NCBI GenBank assembly: GCA_035495555.1
Contig: DATJFQ010000109.1
Location: forward strand, 1 to 64,000
From: DATJFQ01 sp035495555
Lineage (GTDB): Bacteria > Acidobacteriota > Vicinamibacteria > Vicinamibacterales > 2-12-FULL-66-21
Direction: 5' to 3'
DNA: 64,000 nt
The notes beneath the pieces are model-generated. The model worked only from the letters and a program-made list of their open reading frames with translations, ran no database searches and had not been told where the DNA came from. Both the position numbers and the translations under genes were made by a program. This document shows positions 57,145 through 64,000 of this stretch, in pieces. Position 1 is the first letter of the stretch; each line of letters starts with the position of its first letter.

Positions 57145-59772
57145 TCATTCCGCACGCAGCGCCGTCGCCGGATCGACCCGCCACGCACGAAGCGCCGGAA
57201 CCGTACAGGCGATTGTGCACACGGCGAGCGTCATCCCGACGATTGCCGCGAGCGTCGCCGGATCCGTCGGATTCACGTGGTACAGAATCTTCGCTATCAG
57301 ACGCCCGCTCACGAGCGAGATGCCCACACCGATTGCTAACCCGAGCGCGACGAGCTGCAGCCCCTCTTTGAGCACGATACCCATGACGCGCGATCCCGAG
57401 GCCCCGAGCGCCAACCGCACGCCCAGCTCGCGCGTCCGCTGCTGAACCGAATACGCCATCACGCCATACAGCCCGACGAGCGCCAGAACGGTTGCGATCA
57501 CCGCGAACCCGCCGAGCAGAATCGTGTTGAGGCGGCGCTCGGACGTCATCGCCGAGACGATGGTCTCGAGCGGCCGCACGCGCTGGACCGCCACCTGCGG
57601 GTCGAGCGCCTTGACGATCGACGTCAGTTCAGGTGCCGCCGGCGCCGGGTCGCCCGTCGTGTGGACCACCACGGTCATGGCAGCGTCGCCGGTCTGCGCG
57701 TGCGGCATATACGTTTCCGGCCGAACAACCGCGTCGTACCCCGTCCGCCGGCCGTCCCCGACCACGCCGACGATTGTCATCCAGGGACTGTTGGTGCTCA
57801 GCGTGCCCCACTTGATCCGACGCCCGATCGGCGTCTCGCCGGGCCAGAATCGTTTCGCCATCGTCTCGTTGATGATCACCACTGGGGGCGCCTTCTCGCT
57901 GTCAGCGTCGGTGAACATACGGCCGGCGAGCAGCGGAACGTCCATAACCGAGAAGTATGTCGGGGTCACGCTGTCGGTCGGCACCTCCACGGCGTCTTCC
58001 GGACGAAAGTCCGGTCGCCCTTCAATGCTGAAGTTGGTGGACGAGGGCGTCGCCGTGAGGAAGATCGTGGAGATCGCCGCGGCGCCCTGCACGCCGGGCA
58101 TTGCGGCCAGCCGTCCGGTCAACTGCCGATAGAACTCGACTGCCGGCGCCGCGTCGTTGTACCGGGCGCCCTGCAGAACGACTTCGCCGGTCAGGACGTG
58201 ATCCGTGCGGAACCCGAGATCCACGCGCTGCAGCGTCAGATAACTTCGAATCATGAGCCCTGCGCCGACGAGCAGCACGACGGCCAGCGCGACTTCTGCC
58301 ACGACCAGCACGCGGCGAATCCAGACGCCGCTGCCCGACGATCCGCGCGCGCCCTCTTTCAGCACCGAGCCCGGATCGGTCCGCGCGGTCTGCAACGCAG
58401 GCACCAGGCCGAACGCGATGCCGGTCACCATCGTCGCGACCGCCGTGAAGGCCAGCACGCGGCCGTCGATGCCGATTTCCTGCACTCGCGGAAGATCCGG
58501 TGGTGCAGCACTGAGCAAAATGTGCAGACACCACCATCCGAGTGCGCCGCCCGCCAGACCGCCGAGCACAGCGAGCACGAGGCTCTCCGTCAACAGTTGG
58601 CGGACCAGTCGCCCGCGGCCGGCGCCGATCGCCGCGCGCAAGGCGATTTCGCGTTGACGCGTCGCGCCGCGCGCGAGCAGCAGGTTCGCGACGTTCGTAC
58701 ACGCGATGAGCAGCACACACGCGACGGCCCCGAGCAGGATCAGAATCGCCGGCCGCACGCGTCCGACTACGTGGTCCGCGTAAGACTCCACGAAAACGCC
58801 GTACCCGGCCTGCTGCGGCACGCGTGCGTGGATGTCCGCGTTGACCCGCCGGAGATCCTCCTGGGCGCGCACGAGCGTGACGCCTGGCTTCAGACGACCG
58901 ATCATCTGCAGCCACATTGCGCTTCGCTGCGACCGGTACTGCGGCGCCGGAATGGGGACCCAGAGTTCGGTCCTGCCTTCGGGAAACGCAAAGCCTTTCG
59001 GCATAATCCCGACGATCGTGCGGCTCGCGCCGTTGAGCACGACGCTCTGCCCGAGCGCGCCGGGACGTCCGCCAAAGCGGCGCTGCCAGAAGCCGTACGA
59101 GACGATGACGACGTTGGTCGAGCCGCCGAGGTCTTCCTCGCGCGTGAACGTGCGTCCATACAGCGGACGAACGCCGAGCACGTCGAACAGGTTGGCCGTC
59201 GCGTAGCAGCCGGGGATACGTTCTGGATCGCCGCCCCCCGTCAGTGTCCAACTGCGCAGGTTGAACGCGGACACTCCGGAAAAGACGGTCGACAGATCGC
59301 GGTAGTCGACGTAGTTCGGGTAGGAATGCCAGTCGTGCAGTTCCGAAATGCGCGAATTGTCGTTCCAGATCATCACGAGCCGGCCGGGATCCTGAAACGG
59401 AGGCGGCTGAAGCAGAACGCCGCTGGCGATGCTGAAGATCGCGGTGTTCGCGCCGATGCCCAACGCGAGCGTGACGAGCGCCACCAGCGTGAACCCCGGG
59501 TTGGCCGCCAGGCGGCGCACCGCGTACGAGACGTCCTGGACGAGTGCCTCGACATACCCGCCGCCGCGCACGTCGTAGCCTTCGTCGTGCAGTCGCCCGC
59601 GGTTGCCGACCCGGCGGCGCGCCTCGGCGCGCGCGAGATTGCGCGGCATCCCGTCTCGCTCGAGCTGCTCCGCGAGGCGGTCTTCGTGAAACTGCAGTTC
59701 GTCGCGGATCTCCGACAGGACCGTTTCGCGCGCGATGAGTCCGCGGAGACGGTCTCTGAGCAGCCGAAACAT
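57145..59772 (-). CDS. ADOP-type (duplicated) ABC transporter permease
   Basis: 875 residues. The N-terminal ~85 residues (DRLRGLIARETVLSEIRDELQFHED) form the short cytosolic region common to the acidobacterial duplicated permeases. A MacB-type periplasmic core domain (LTLGIGANTAIFSIASGVLLQPPPF, partly quoted), then three helices, a second core domain and again three helices with the signature YGVMAYSVQQRTRELGVRLALGA. It lacks an ATPase gene next to it, which is usual for this family. Beside a PadR repressor, as is typical. It may export peptides or lipoproteins, or act as a mechanotransducer; the substrate is unknown. Confidence 0.92.
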   Translation of the reverse strand: MFRLLRDRLRGLIARETVLSEIRDELQFHEDRLAEQLERDGMPRNLARAEARRRVGNRGRLHDEGYDVRGGGYVEALVQDVSYAVRRLAANPGFTLVALVTLALGIGANTAIFSIASGVLLQPPPFQDPGRLVMIWNDNSRISELHDWHSYPNYVDYRDLSTVFSGVSAFNLRSWTLTGGGDPERIPGCYATANLFDVLGVRPLYGRTFTREEDLGGSTNVVIVSYGFWQRRFGGRPGALGQSVVLNGASRTIVGIMPKGFAFPEGRTELWVPIPAPQYRSQRSAMWLQMIGRLKPGVTLVRAQEDLRRVNADIHARVPQQAGYGVFVESYADHVVGRVRPAILILLGAVACVLLIACTNVANLLLARGATRQREIALRAAIGAGRGRLVRQLLTESLVLAVLGGLAGGALGWWCLHILLSAAPPDLPRVQEIGIDGRVLAFTAVATMVTGIAFGLVPALQTARTDPGSVLKEGARGSSGSGVWIRRVLVVAEVALAVVLLVGAGLMIRSYLTLQRVDLGFRTDHVLTGEVVLQGARYNDAAPAVEFYRQLTGRLAAMPGVQGAAAISTIFLTATPSSTNFSIEGRPDFRPEDAVEVPTDSVTPTYFSVMDVPLLAGRMFTDADSEKAPPVVIINETMAKRFWPGETPIGRRIKWGTLSTNSPWMTIVGVVGDGRRTGYDAVVRPETYMPHAQTGDAAMTVVVHTTGDPAPAAPELTSIVKALDPQVAVQRVRPLETIVSAMTSERRLNTILLGGFAVIATVLALVGLYGVMAYSVQQRTRELGVRLALGASGSRVMGIVLKEGLQLVALGLAIGVGISLVSGRLIAKILYHVNPTDPATLAAIVGMTLAVCTIACTVPALRAWRVDPATALRAE

Positions 59773-59863
59773 ATTGCGCTCCCGGTACGTTGTCGCTTCA
59801 GAAGGCAGGCTTAAAGGCCTGCGCTACGAACCTGTACTGCCTCGCGTCTCCCCGCCTGGCGCC

Positions 59864-60199
59864 TCACGCCTCCATGACGCGCGCCACGGCGCCCGTCAGG
59901 CGGCGCCAGCTCGACGCTTCCGCTTCGAGCTGCCGCCGGCCGGCGGCCGTGAGCCGATAGAAGCGTGCGCGCCGATTGTTCTCCGACACTCCCCATGAAG
60001 ACACGATCCAGCCGCGCTGCTCCATGCGATACAACGCGGGATAGAGCGACCCTTCCTCGACCTGGAGGACTTCGTCCGAGATGTGGTGCAGAAACACGGA
60101 GATGCCGTAGCCGTGCGCGGGCCCGCGCTGGAGGGCCTTCAACACGAGCATGTCGAGGGTGCCGTGCAATTGATCAGCGTTCGTTCGGCGCTCGACCAT
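59864..60199 (-). CDS. PadR family transcriptional regulator
   Basis: 111 residues from ATG 60199, chosen because the product then begins in family style (ADQLHGTLDMLVLKALQRG); an ATG at 60226 is also in frame. PadR winged-helix features: HGYGISVFLHHISDEVLQVEEGSLYPALYRMEQRGWI (recognition helix S-L-Y-P-A-L-x-R-M-E) and RARFYRLTAAGRRQLEAE. It probably represses the adjacent permease gene and itself. It is divergent from the S9 peptidase gene. Confidence 0.92.
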   Translation of the reverse strand: MVERRTNADQLHGTLDMLVLKALQRGPAHGYGISVFLHHISDEVLQVEEGSLYPALYRMEQRGWIVSSWGVSENNRRARFYRLTAAGRRQLEAEASSWRRLTGAVARVMEA

Positions 60200-60288
60200 C
60201 AGACGTTCTAGGGAAGGAGCGTACATGAGAACGCGCCGCCTCGCAACTGCGCAACCCGCCTCCGGCCTCTTCCTCGGGCGATCCGCGG

Positions 60289-60294
60289 TATTAT
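60289..60294 (+). promoter_or_regulatory. -10-like box immediately before the S9 peptidase start
   Basis: TATTAT ends 8 nt before ATG 60303. No Shine-Dalgarno lies between. It matches the leaderless layout seen at 24783, 35044 and 63670. The space to the divergent PadR gene is about 90 bp. Confidence 0.5.
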
Positions 60295-60302
60295 TCGCGC
60301 CC

Positions 60303-63300
60303 ATGAGATCCATGAAGAAGCTCGCTTTCGTGTTACTGGTCGTAACGGCCGCGGCCGTGCAGCCCCTCGCGCAATCGCCGGCGAAGCGGCCGCTCACCGT
60401 GGACGACTACACGAAGTGGAAGAGCATCAACGACACCGCCATCTCGAGCGACGGCAAGTGGGTCACCTACGTGCTCCGCACGACGAACGTGCCGGACGAC
60501 AAGTCGAACCCGATCCTGCACGTCCTGAACCTCGAGACCAGCACGGACGTGGGCGTGCCGAACGCGACCGGAGGGATCTTCTCTCCCGACGCGAAGTGGC
60601 TCGCGTATCAGGTCGACCCCGCGCCGGGTCGCCGCGGCCGCGGAGGACGCGGGGCCGGTGCACCGGGGATGGAACCCTCGACCGAGCCGCCGTCTCCGCA
60701 GCCGCCAACGCAGCCCGCGCCGCCGCCGCCGGCGGACCCGTCCGTCCCGCCAGGGGCCCCGGCGCCAGGACAGCCGACACCTCCCGCCGTAACGCCGGCC
60801 ACGCCCGCGCCCGCCCAGCCACCGGCGACGCCGACGAGCCCGAACCCGAACCAGAACCCGAACCCGAACCCCGGAACCCCCGCAACCCCCGCAACCTCCG
60901 CACCCGGAACCACTCCGTCAGAAGCCCCCCCTCGCCGAGTGGAGCTGCGGAATCTGGCGACCGGCCGAACCGAATCGTTTCAGGACATCGGGTCGTTCAT
61001 CTTCTCTCCCGACTCCACGCTGCTCGTGATGAAGCGGCGTCCCGCCGAAGCCGCGGCTGCAGGCGGACGCGGCAACGGGGCCGGCGCGAACGCGCCGGGA
61101 GGAAACAACCAGGGTGGCGCGAACAATCAGGCGAACGCGCCCGAGCCCGCGGGCCGCGGCACCGATGTGATCGTCCTCGATCTGCGCAGCGGACGTCATC
61201 AACTGCTCGGCGGAGTCGGCGACGTGGCGTTCACGAAGAAGGGTGATCTCCTCGCCTACACCGTGGACCTGCCGATCAAGGACGGCAACGGGATCTACGT
61301 CTTCGACGTCAAGCGGGGGAGTTCGACGCCGCTCGACACCGAACCGCGCGTCTACAACCGTCCCGCCTGGAGCGACGACGGGAAAGCGCTTGCCGTGCTG
61401 GCGGGCAACGACGTCGACAAGAAGCGCGAACGCGACAACGTGCTGCTCGCGTGGCCGGACGTGCGTGCCGCGATGAACGACGACGAGCCCGCCACAGCGA
61501 TCGTGCTGGACCGGACCAAAGCGTCGAATGTCCCGAAGGACTGGGTCATCAGCGATCGTGCGCCGCTCACCTGGAGTGATGACGACCAGCGCGTGTTCTT
61601 CGGCATGAAGGAGCAGGTCGCCGTTCCGGCGGCGGGAGAACGCAAGTCGACGGACGAAAAAGCGGACGTCGATGTGTGGAATACGACTGACGACCGGATC
61701 CAGTCCGTCCAGATGATCCGCGCGGACCAGGATCGCAACTTCACGTATCGCGAAGCGTTCGACACGAAGGCCGCGGCGTTCGTGAAGCTCGCAGACGAGA
61801 CGATGAAGGATCTGGAGGTCGCGCAGGACGGCCGCTGGGCCGTCGGCCGCGACGCGCGCGCGTACGTGTCCGACTACAAGCCGGCGGCGGCGGATATCTA
61901 TCGCGTGAACACCAGCACGGGCGAGCGGACGCTGATGCTCAAAGCGCAATTGACGAATACGTCGACCGGCAGCCACGTGTTCGGCATCTCGCCCGACGGC
62001 AAGCACTTCCTGTATTGGAACGACGGCCGGTTCCAGGATTACGACCTCGACGCCGGCAACTCGCGGACGCTCGGCACGGCCGGCGCGCCGAACTTCGTCG
62101 ACAGCGATTTCGATCATCCCGGCCCGAAACCCGCCTTCGGGGTCGCCGGCTTCACGGCCGACGGGAAGGACGCGATCGTCGAGCACAAGTACGACCTCTG
62201 GCTGTTGCCGCTCGACGGAACCGCGGCGAAGAACCTGACGAACGGCACAGGGACCGCGCAGGAGATCCGCCTTCGCTACATCCGGACCGAACCGGCGGAT
62301 CCGGTGCTGACGATCTCGTCGCAGTCGGGCAACGGTCCCGGCGGGTTTGGCGGCGGATTCGGCGGCCGCGGCGGCGCCACTCGCGAGAAGCCGATCGACC
62401 TGGCGAAACCGATGCTGCTGTCGGCGTACGGGGAGTGGACCAAGAAGGCGGGCTATTACGAGCTGGCGAACGGGAACCTGAAGCCGCTCGTGTACGAGGA
62501 TGCCTCGTTCAACACGCCGGAGAAGGCTGCGAACGCGGAGAAGTATCTGTTTACGCGCCAGACGTTCGTCGAATTCCCGGACTTGCGCGTCGCCGGCCCG
62601 ACGTTCACCGACTGGAAGAAGATCACGGATGCGAACCCGCAGCAGAAGGATTTCCTGTGGGGCCATCGCATCATCTTCGACTTCAAGGATCACGACGGTC
62701 ATCGTCTGCAGGCCATCATGGCGATTCCAGACGACTACAAGCCGGGGGAGAAGCGGCCGACGCTCGTGAACTTCTACGAGAAGAACTCGCAGAACCTGCA
62801 TCGCTACAACGCGCCGTCGTATCTCACCGGCATGGGATCGTCGCCGATGCAGGCCGTCAGCGATGGCTACATCACGCTGATTCCGGATGTCTATTTCCAC
62901 ACCGGCTCGTCGCACAGCGACATGCTCGAAGCTGTCGAAGCGGCCGTGCGGAAGGCAATCGACATGGGCTACGTCGATCCGAAGCACGTCGGCATCAACG
63001 GGCACAGCTACGGCGGCGAAGGCGCGGCGTTCATCGGCACGCGGTCGCGGTTGTTCGCCGCCGTCGGCATGGGGGCCGGCGTGACCGACCTCTATCAGGA
63101 CTTCAACCAGAACTGGGGATGGGCGTATCAGGTCACCGGCGGCAGCGGCGCCAACGGCGACGACTACTATCTCTATGGGCAGGGCCGCTGGGGCTTCTCG
63201 CCGTGGGACAAGCCGGACACGTACATGTTCGAGTCGGCGCTGACGCACGTCCCCGAGGTCACCGCGCCGTTTCTCATCATGCACGGCACGTCGGACCCGA

Positions 63301-63539
63301 CCGTCGCGTTCCAGAACGGCCTCGGCTTCTACAATGCGCTTCGGTACAACAAGAAGAACGCCGTGCTGCTCGCCTACATCGGCGAGGGCCATGGGCTCCG
63401 CGGCTGGGCGAACCGGAAAGATCTCACCGTCCGGTATTTCCAGTTCTTCGACCACTATCTGAAAGGTGCGCCCGCGCCGAAGTGGATGACCGAAGGCGTG
63501 CCGTACCTGAAGAAGGAGGTCGTCGACTCGGAGCGCTGA
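60303..63539 (+). CDS. S9 prolyl oligopeptidase-family peptidase with low-complexity insertions
   Basis: 1078 residues from ATG 60303 (ATG 60312 also possible). Signal KKLAFVLLVVTAAAVQPLAQ. The N-terminal beta-propeller starts KRPLTVDDYTKWKSINDTAISSDG, quoted in part, and shows WD-like blades (for example ISPDGKHFLYWNDGRF). Two insertions interrupt it: a Pro/Thr/Asn-rich run (residues about 112-215) and a Gly/Asn-rich run (about 255-285). The catalytic domain has GHSYGGEG with Ser at about residue 902, HGTSDPTVAF with Asp at about 998 and GEGHGLR with His at about 1030, a complete triad. Periplasmic or secreted peptide degradation is expected. Confidence 0.92.
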   Translation: MRSMKKLAFVLLVVTAAAVQPLAQSPAKRPLTVDDYTKWKSINDTAISSDGKWVTYVLRTTNVPDDKSNPILHVLNLETSTDVGVPNATGGIFSPDAKWLAYQVDPAPGRRGRGGRGAGAPGMEPSTEPPSPQPPTQPAPPPPADPSVPPGAPAPGQPTPPAVTPATPAPAQPPATPTSPNPNQNPNPNPGTPATPATSAPGTTPSEAPPRRVELRNLATGRTESFQDIGSFIFSPDSTLLVMKRRPAEAAAAGGRGNGAGANAPGGNNQGGANNQANAPEPAGRGTDVIVLDLRSGRHQLLGGVGDVAFTKKGDLLAYTVDLPIKDGNGIYVFDVKRGSSTPLDTEPRVYNRPAWSDDGKALAVLAGNDVDKKRERDNVLLAWPDVRAAMNDDEPATAIVLDRTKASNVPKDWVISDRAPLTWSDDDQRVFFGMKEQVAVPAAGERKSTDEKADVDVWNTTDDRIQSVQMIRADQDRNFTYREAFDTKAAAFVKLADETMKDLEVAQDGRWAVGRDARAYVSDYKPAAADIYRVNTSTGERTLMLKAQLTNTSTGSHVFGISPDGKHFLYWNDGRFQDYDLDAGNSRTLGTAGAPNFVDSDFDHPGPKPAFGVAGFTADGKDAIVEHKYDLWLLPLDGTAAKNLTNGTGTAQEIRLRYIRTEPADPVLTISSQSGNGPGGFGGGFGGRGGATREKPIDLAKPMLLSAYGEWTKKAGYYELANGNLKPLVYEDASFNTPEKAANAEKYLFTRQTFVEFPDLRVAGPTFTDWKKITDANPQQKDFLWGHRIIFDFKDHDGHRLQAIMAIPDDYKPGEKRPTLVNFYEKNSQNLHRYNAPSYLTGMGSSPMQAVSDGYITLIPDVYFHTGSSHSDMLEAVEAAVRKAIDMGYVDPKHVGINGHSYGGEGAAFIGTRSRLFAAVGMGAGVTDLYQDFNQNWGWAYQVTGGSGANGDDYYLYGQGRWGFSPWDKPDTYMFESALTHVPEVTAPFLIMHGTSDPTVAFQNGLGFYNALRYNKKNAVLLAYIGEGHGLRGWANRKDLTVRYFQFFDHYLKGAPAPKWMTEGVPYLKKEVVDSER

Positions 63540-63563
63540 GTGCGGGATCAAGCCGGTGTTCGC

Positions 63564-63640
63564 AAAAAAGGGGACAACCGCCTTTTTTTGCGAAAAAAGG
63601 GGACAACCGCCTTTTTTGCAAAATAAAGGGGACAGCCGGT
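63564..63640. repeat. Tandem A-tract/T-tract hairpins after the S9 peptidase gene
   Basis: Two copies of AAAAAAGG-GGACAACCG-CCTTTTTT-like sequence (63564-63588 and 63593-63617) and a degenerate third (63620-63640, with GGGGACAGCCG) follow the peptidase stop. A-rich and T-rich arms can pair, and the T-tracts make them plausible intrinsic terminators in both directions. The GGGGACA core also recalls dispersed REP-like repeats. No transposase was seen. Confidence 0.65.
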
Positions 63641-63657
63641 CTCCGACGCCTGGGGCG

Positions 63658-63663
63658 TAGAAT
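63658..63663 (+). promoter_or_regulatory. -10-like box 6 nt before the VOC gene start
   Basis: TAGAAT ends 6 nt before ATG 63670 with no Shine-Dalgarno. The layout is the same as at aroA. Confidence 0.45.
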
Positions 63664-63669
63664 CAACGT

Positions 63670-64000
63670 ATGCCGACACCAGCGATTACCGGCGCGCACG
63701 CCGTGCTGTACAGCCGCGACGCGGACGCCGACCGCGCGTTCCTGCGCGACGTCCTGCAGTTTCCGTCCGTGGACGCCGGCGGCGGCTGGCTGATCTTCGC
63801 GCTCCCGCCATCGGAACTCGCCGTCCATCCCGCCGACGCAAGCGACCGTCACGAGCTCTATCTGATGACCAGCGACATCGGCGCGTTCGTCGAGTCGATG
63901 ACAGCGCGCGGCATCGCGTGCACCCCGCCGAAGTCGCTCGGCTGGGGTGTGCTCGCGACGATCACGCTCCCCGGCGGTGGAACCCTGGGCGTGTACGAGC
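63670..64000 (+). CDS. VOC (glyoxalase/bleomycin-resistance) family protein, 5' part
   Basis: The frame is open to the window end (110 codons). The product starts MPTPAITGAHAVLYSRDADA, with AFLRDVLQFPSVDAGGGWLIF, then ELYLMTSDIGAFVESMTARG and TITLPGGGTLGVYE. This is the paired beta-alpha-beta3 layout of VOC proteins, with likely metal His in GAHAV and Glu in LGVYE at usual positions. Members act on glyoxal adducts or as resistance proteins; the substrate cannot be told from this part. It runs off the right edge only by a few residues. Confidence 0.8.
   Translation, partial: MPTPAITGAHAVLYSRDADADRAFLRDVLQFPSVDAGGGWLIFALPPSELAVHPADASDRHELYLMTSDIGAFVESMTARGIACTPPKSLGWGVLATITLPGGGTLGVYE

Noticed and set aside
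60918..63551. 877-codon minus-strand frame opposite the S9 peptidase
   Set aside because: Antisense shadow. The peptidase has a signal peptide and complete catalytic triad on the plus strand.

Overview
The window reads as a chromosomal segment of a high-GC Gram-negative bacterium, most likely an acidobacterium close to the Vicinamibacteria. This is inferred from the gene families and not from a marker gene. The clues are an 875-residue duplicated-domain (ADOP-type) ABC permease beside a PadR regulator, a VWFA-related secreted protein of the type that is abundant in Acidobacteria, an Oar-like TonB-dependent receptor with a carboxypeptidase-regulatory-like N-terminus, many small lipoproteins with T/S/P-rich linkers, and a large S9 peptidase. 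No rRNA, tRNA, CRISPR array or recognisable transposase gene was seen.

Layout. 1-8.5 kb is a surface-glycan locus: three GT4 glycosyltransferases, a left-handed beta-helix acyltransferase, a methyltransferase, an NAD-dependent epimerase, a GT-C membrane protein and a flippase-like membrane protein. 8.7-18.2 kb holds envelope lipoproteins, an outer-membrane barrel, two divergent paralogous GT-C proteins and a GH-A-clan-like hydrolase. 18.2-33.7 kb continues the glycan theme with a radical SAM/SPASM protein, a second flippase-like protein, three more GT-C type membrane proteins, two GT2 polyprenyl-phosphate sugar synthase-like enzymes, a sugar nucleotidyltransferase, a CofD-GT2 fusion, an SGNH hydrolase, a VTT-domain protein and a second barrel. 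Inference: GT2 enzymes make polyprenyl-phosphate sugars, and the six GT-C proteins use them on the periplasmic side. 33.7-37.6 kb is housekeeping: inositol monophosphatase, RsbW-like kinase, aroA, aroK and a phosphoesterase. 37.7-49 kb is one long minus-strand respiratory operon (coxA-coxC-orf-coxB-maf-ccmE-ccmFH-zinc ribbon-regulatory protein-ccmA-ccmB-ccmC-ccmD-orf), preceded by an esterase and an M28 peptidase. 51.5-64 kb holds the TonB receptor, the VWFA protein, the ADOP permease with its PadR regulator, an S9 peptidase and a truncated VOC protein.

The most unusual signal is not a gene. At least nine intergenic or gene-edge places carry arrays of degenerate 7-nt units kept in strict heptad phase, with a different unit sequence from place to place (AATTCCC/AACTCCC, CTGCAAT, GGGATTC/GGATAGG, TTCTGAC, GCGACTG/AGAACTG, GCCGTGG). 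Most lie between the stop codons of convergent genes. Several are long inverted repeats; one is a perfect 27-bp hairpin. In one place two inverted arrays bracket a four-helix-bundle (23S rRNA intervening-sequence type) gene, giving a cassette of about 0.78 kb that looks like a free-standing IVS element. A second recurring pattern is a -10-like hexamer only 6-10 nt before the start codon with no Shine-Dalgarno sequence, suggesting common leaderless transcription. Cytochrome c maturation is also atypical: CcmE has a C-x3-Y heme site instead of His, and CcmF is fused to a cysteine-rich CcmH-like domain.
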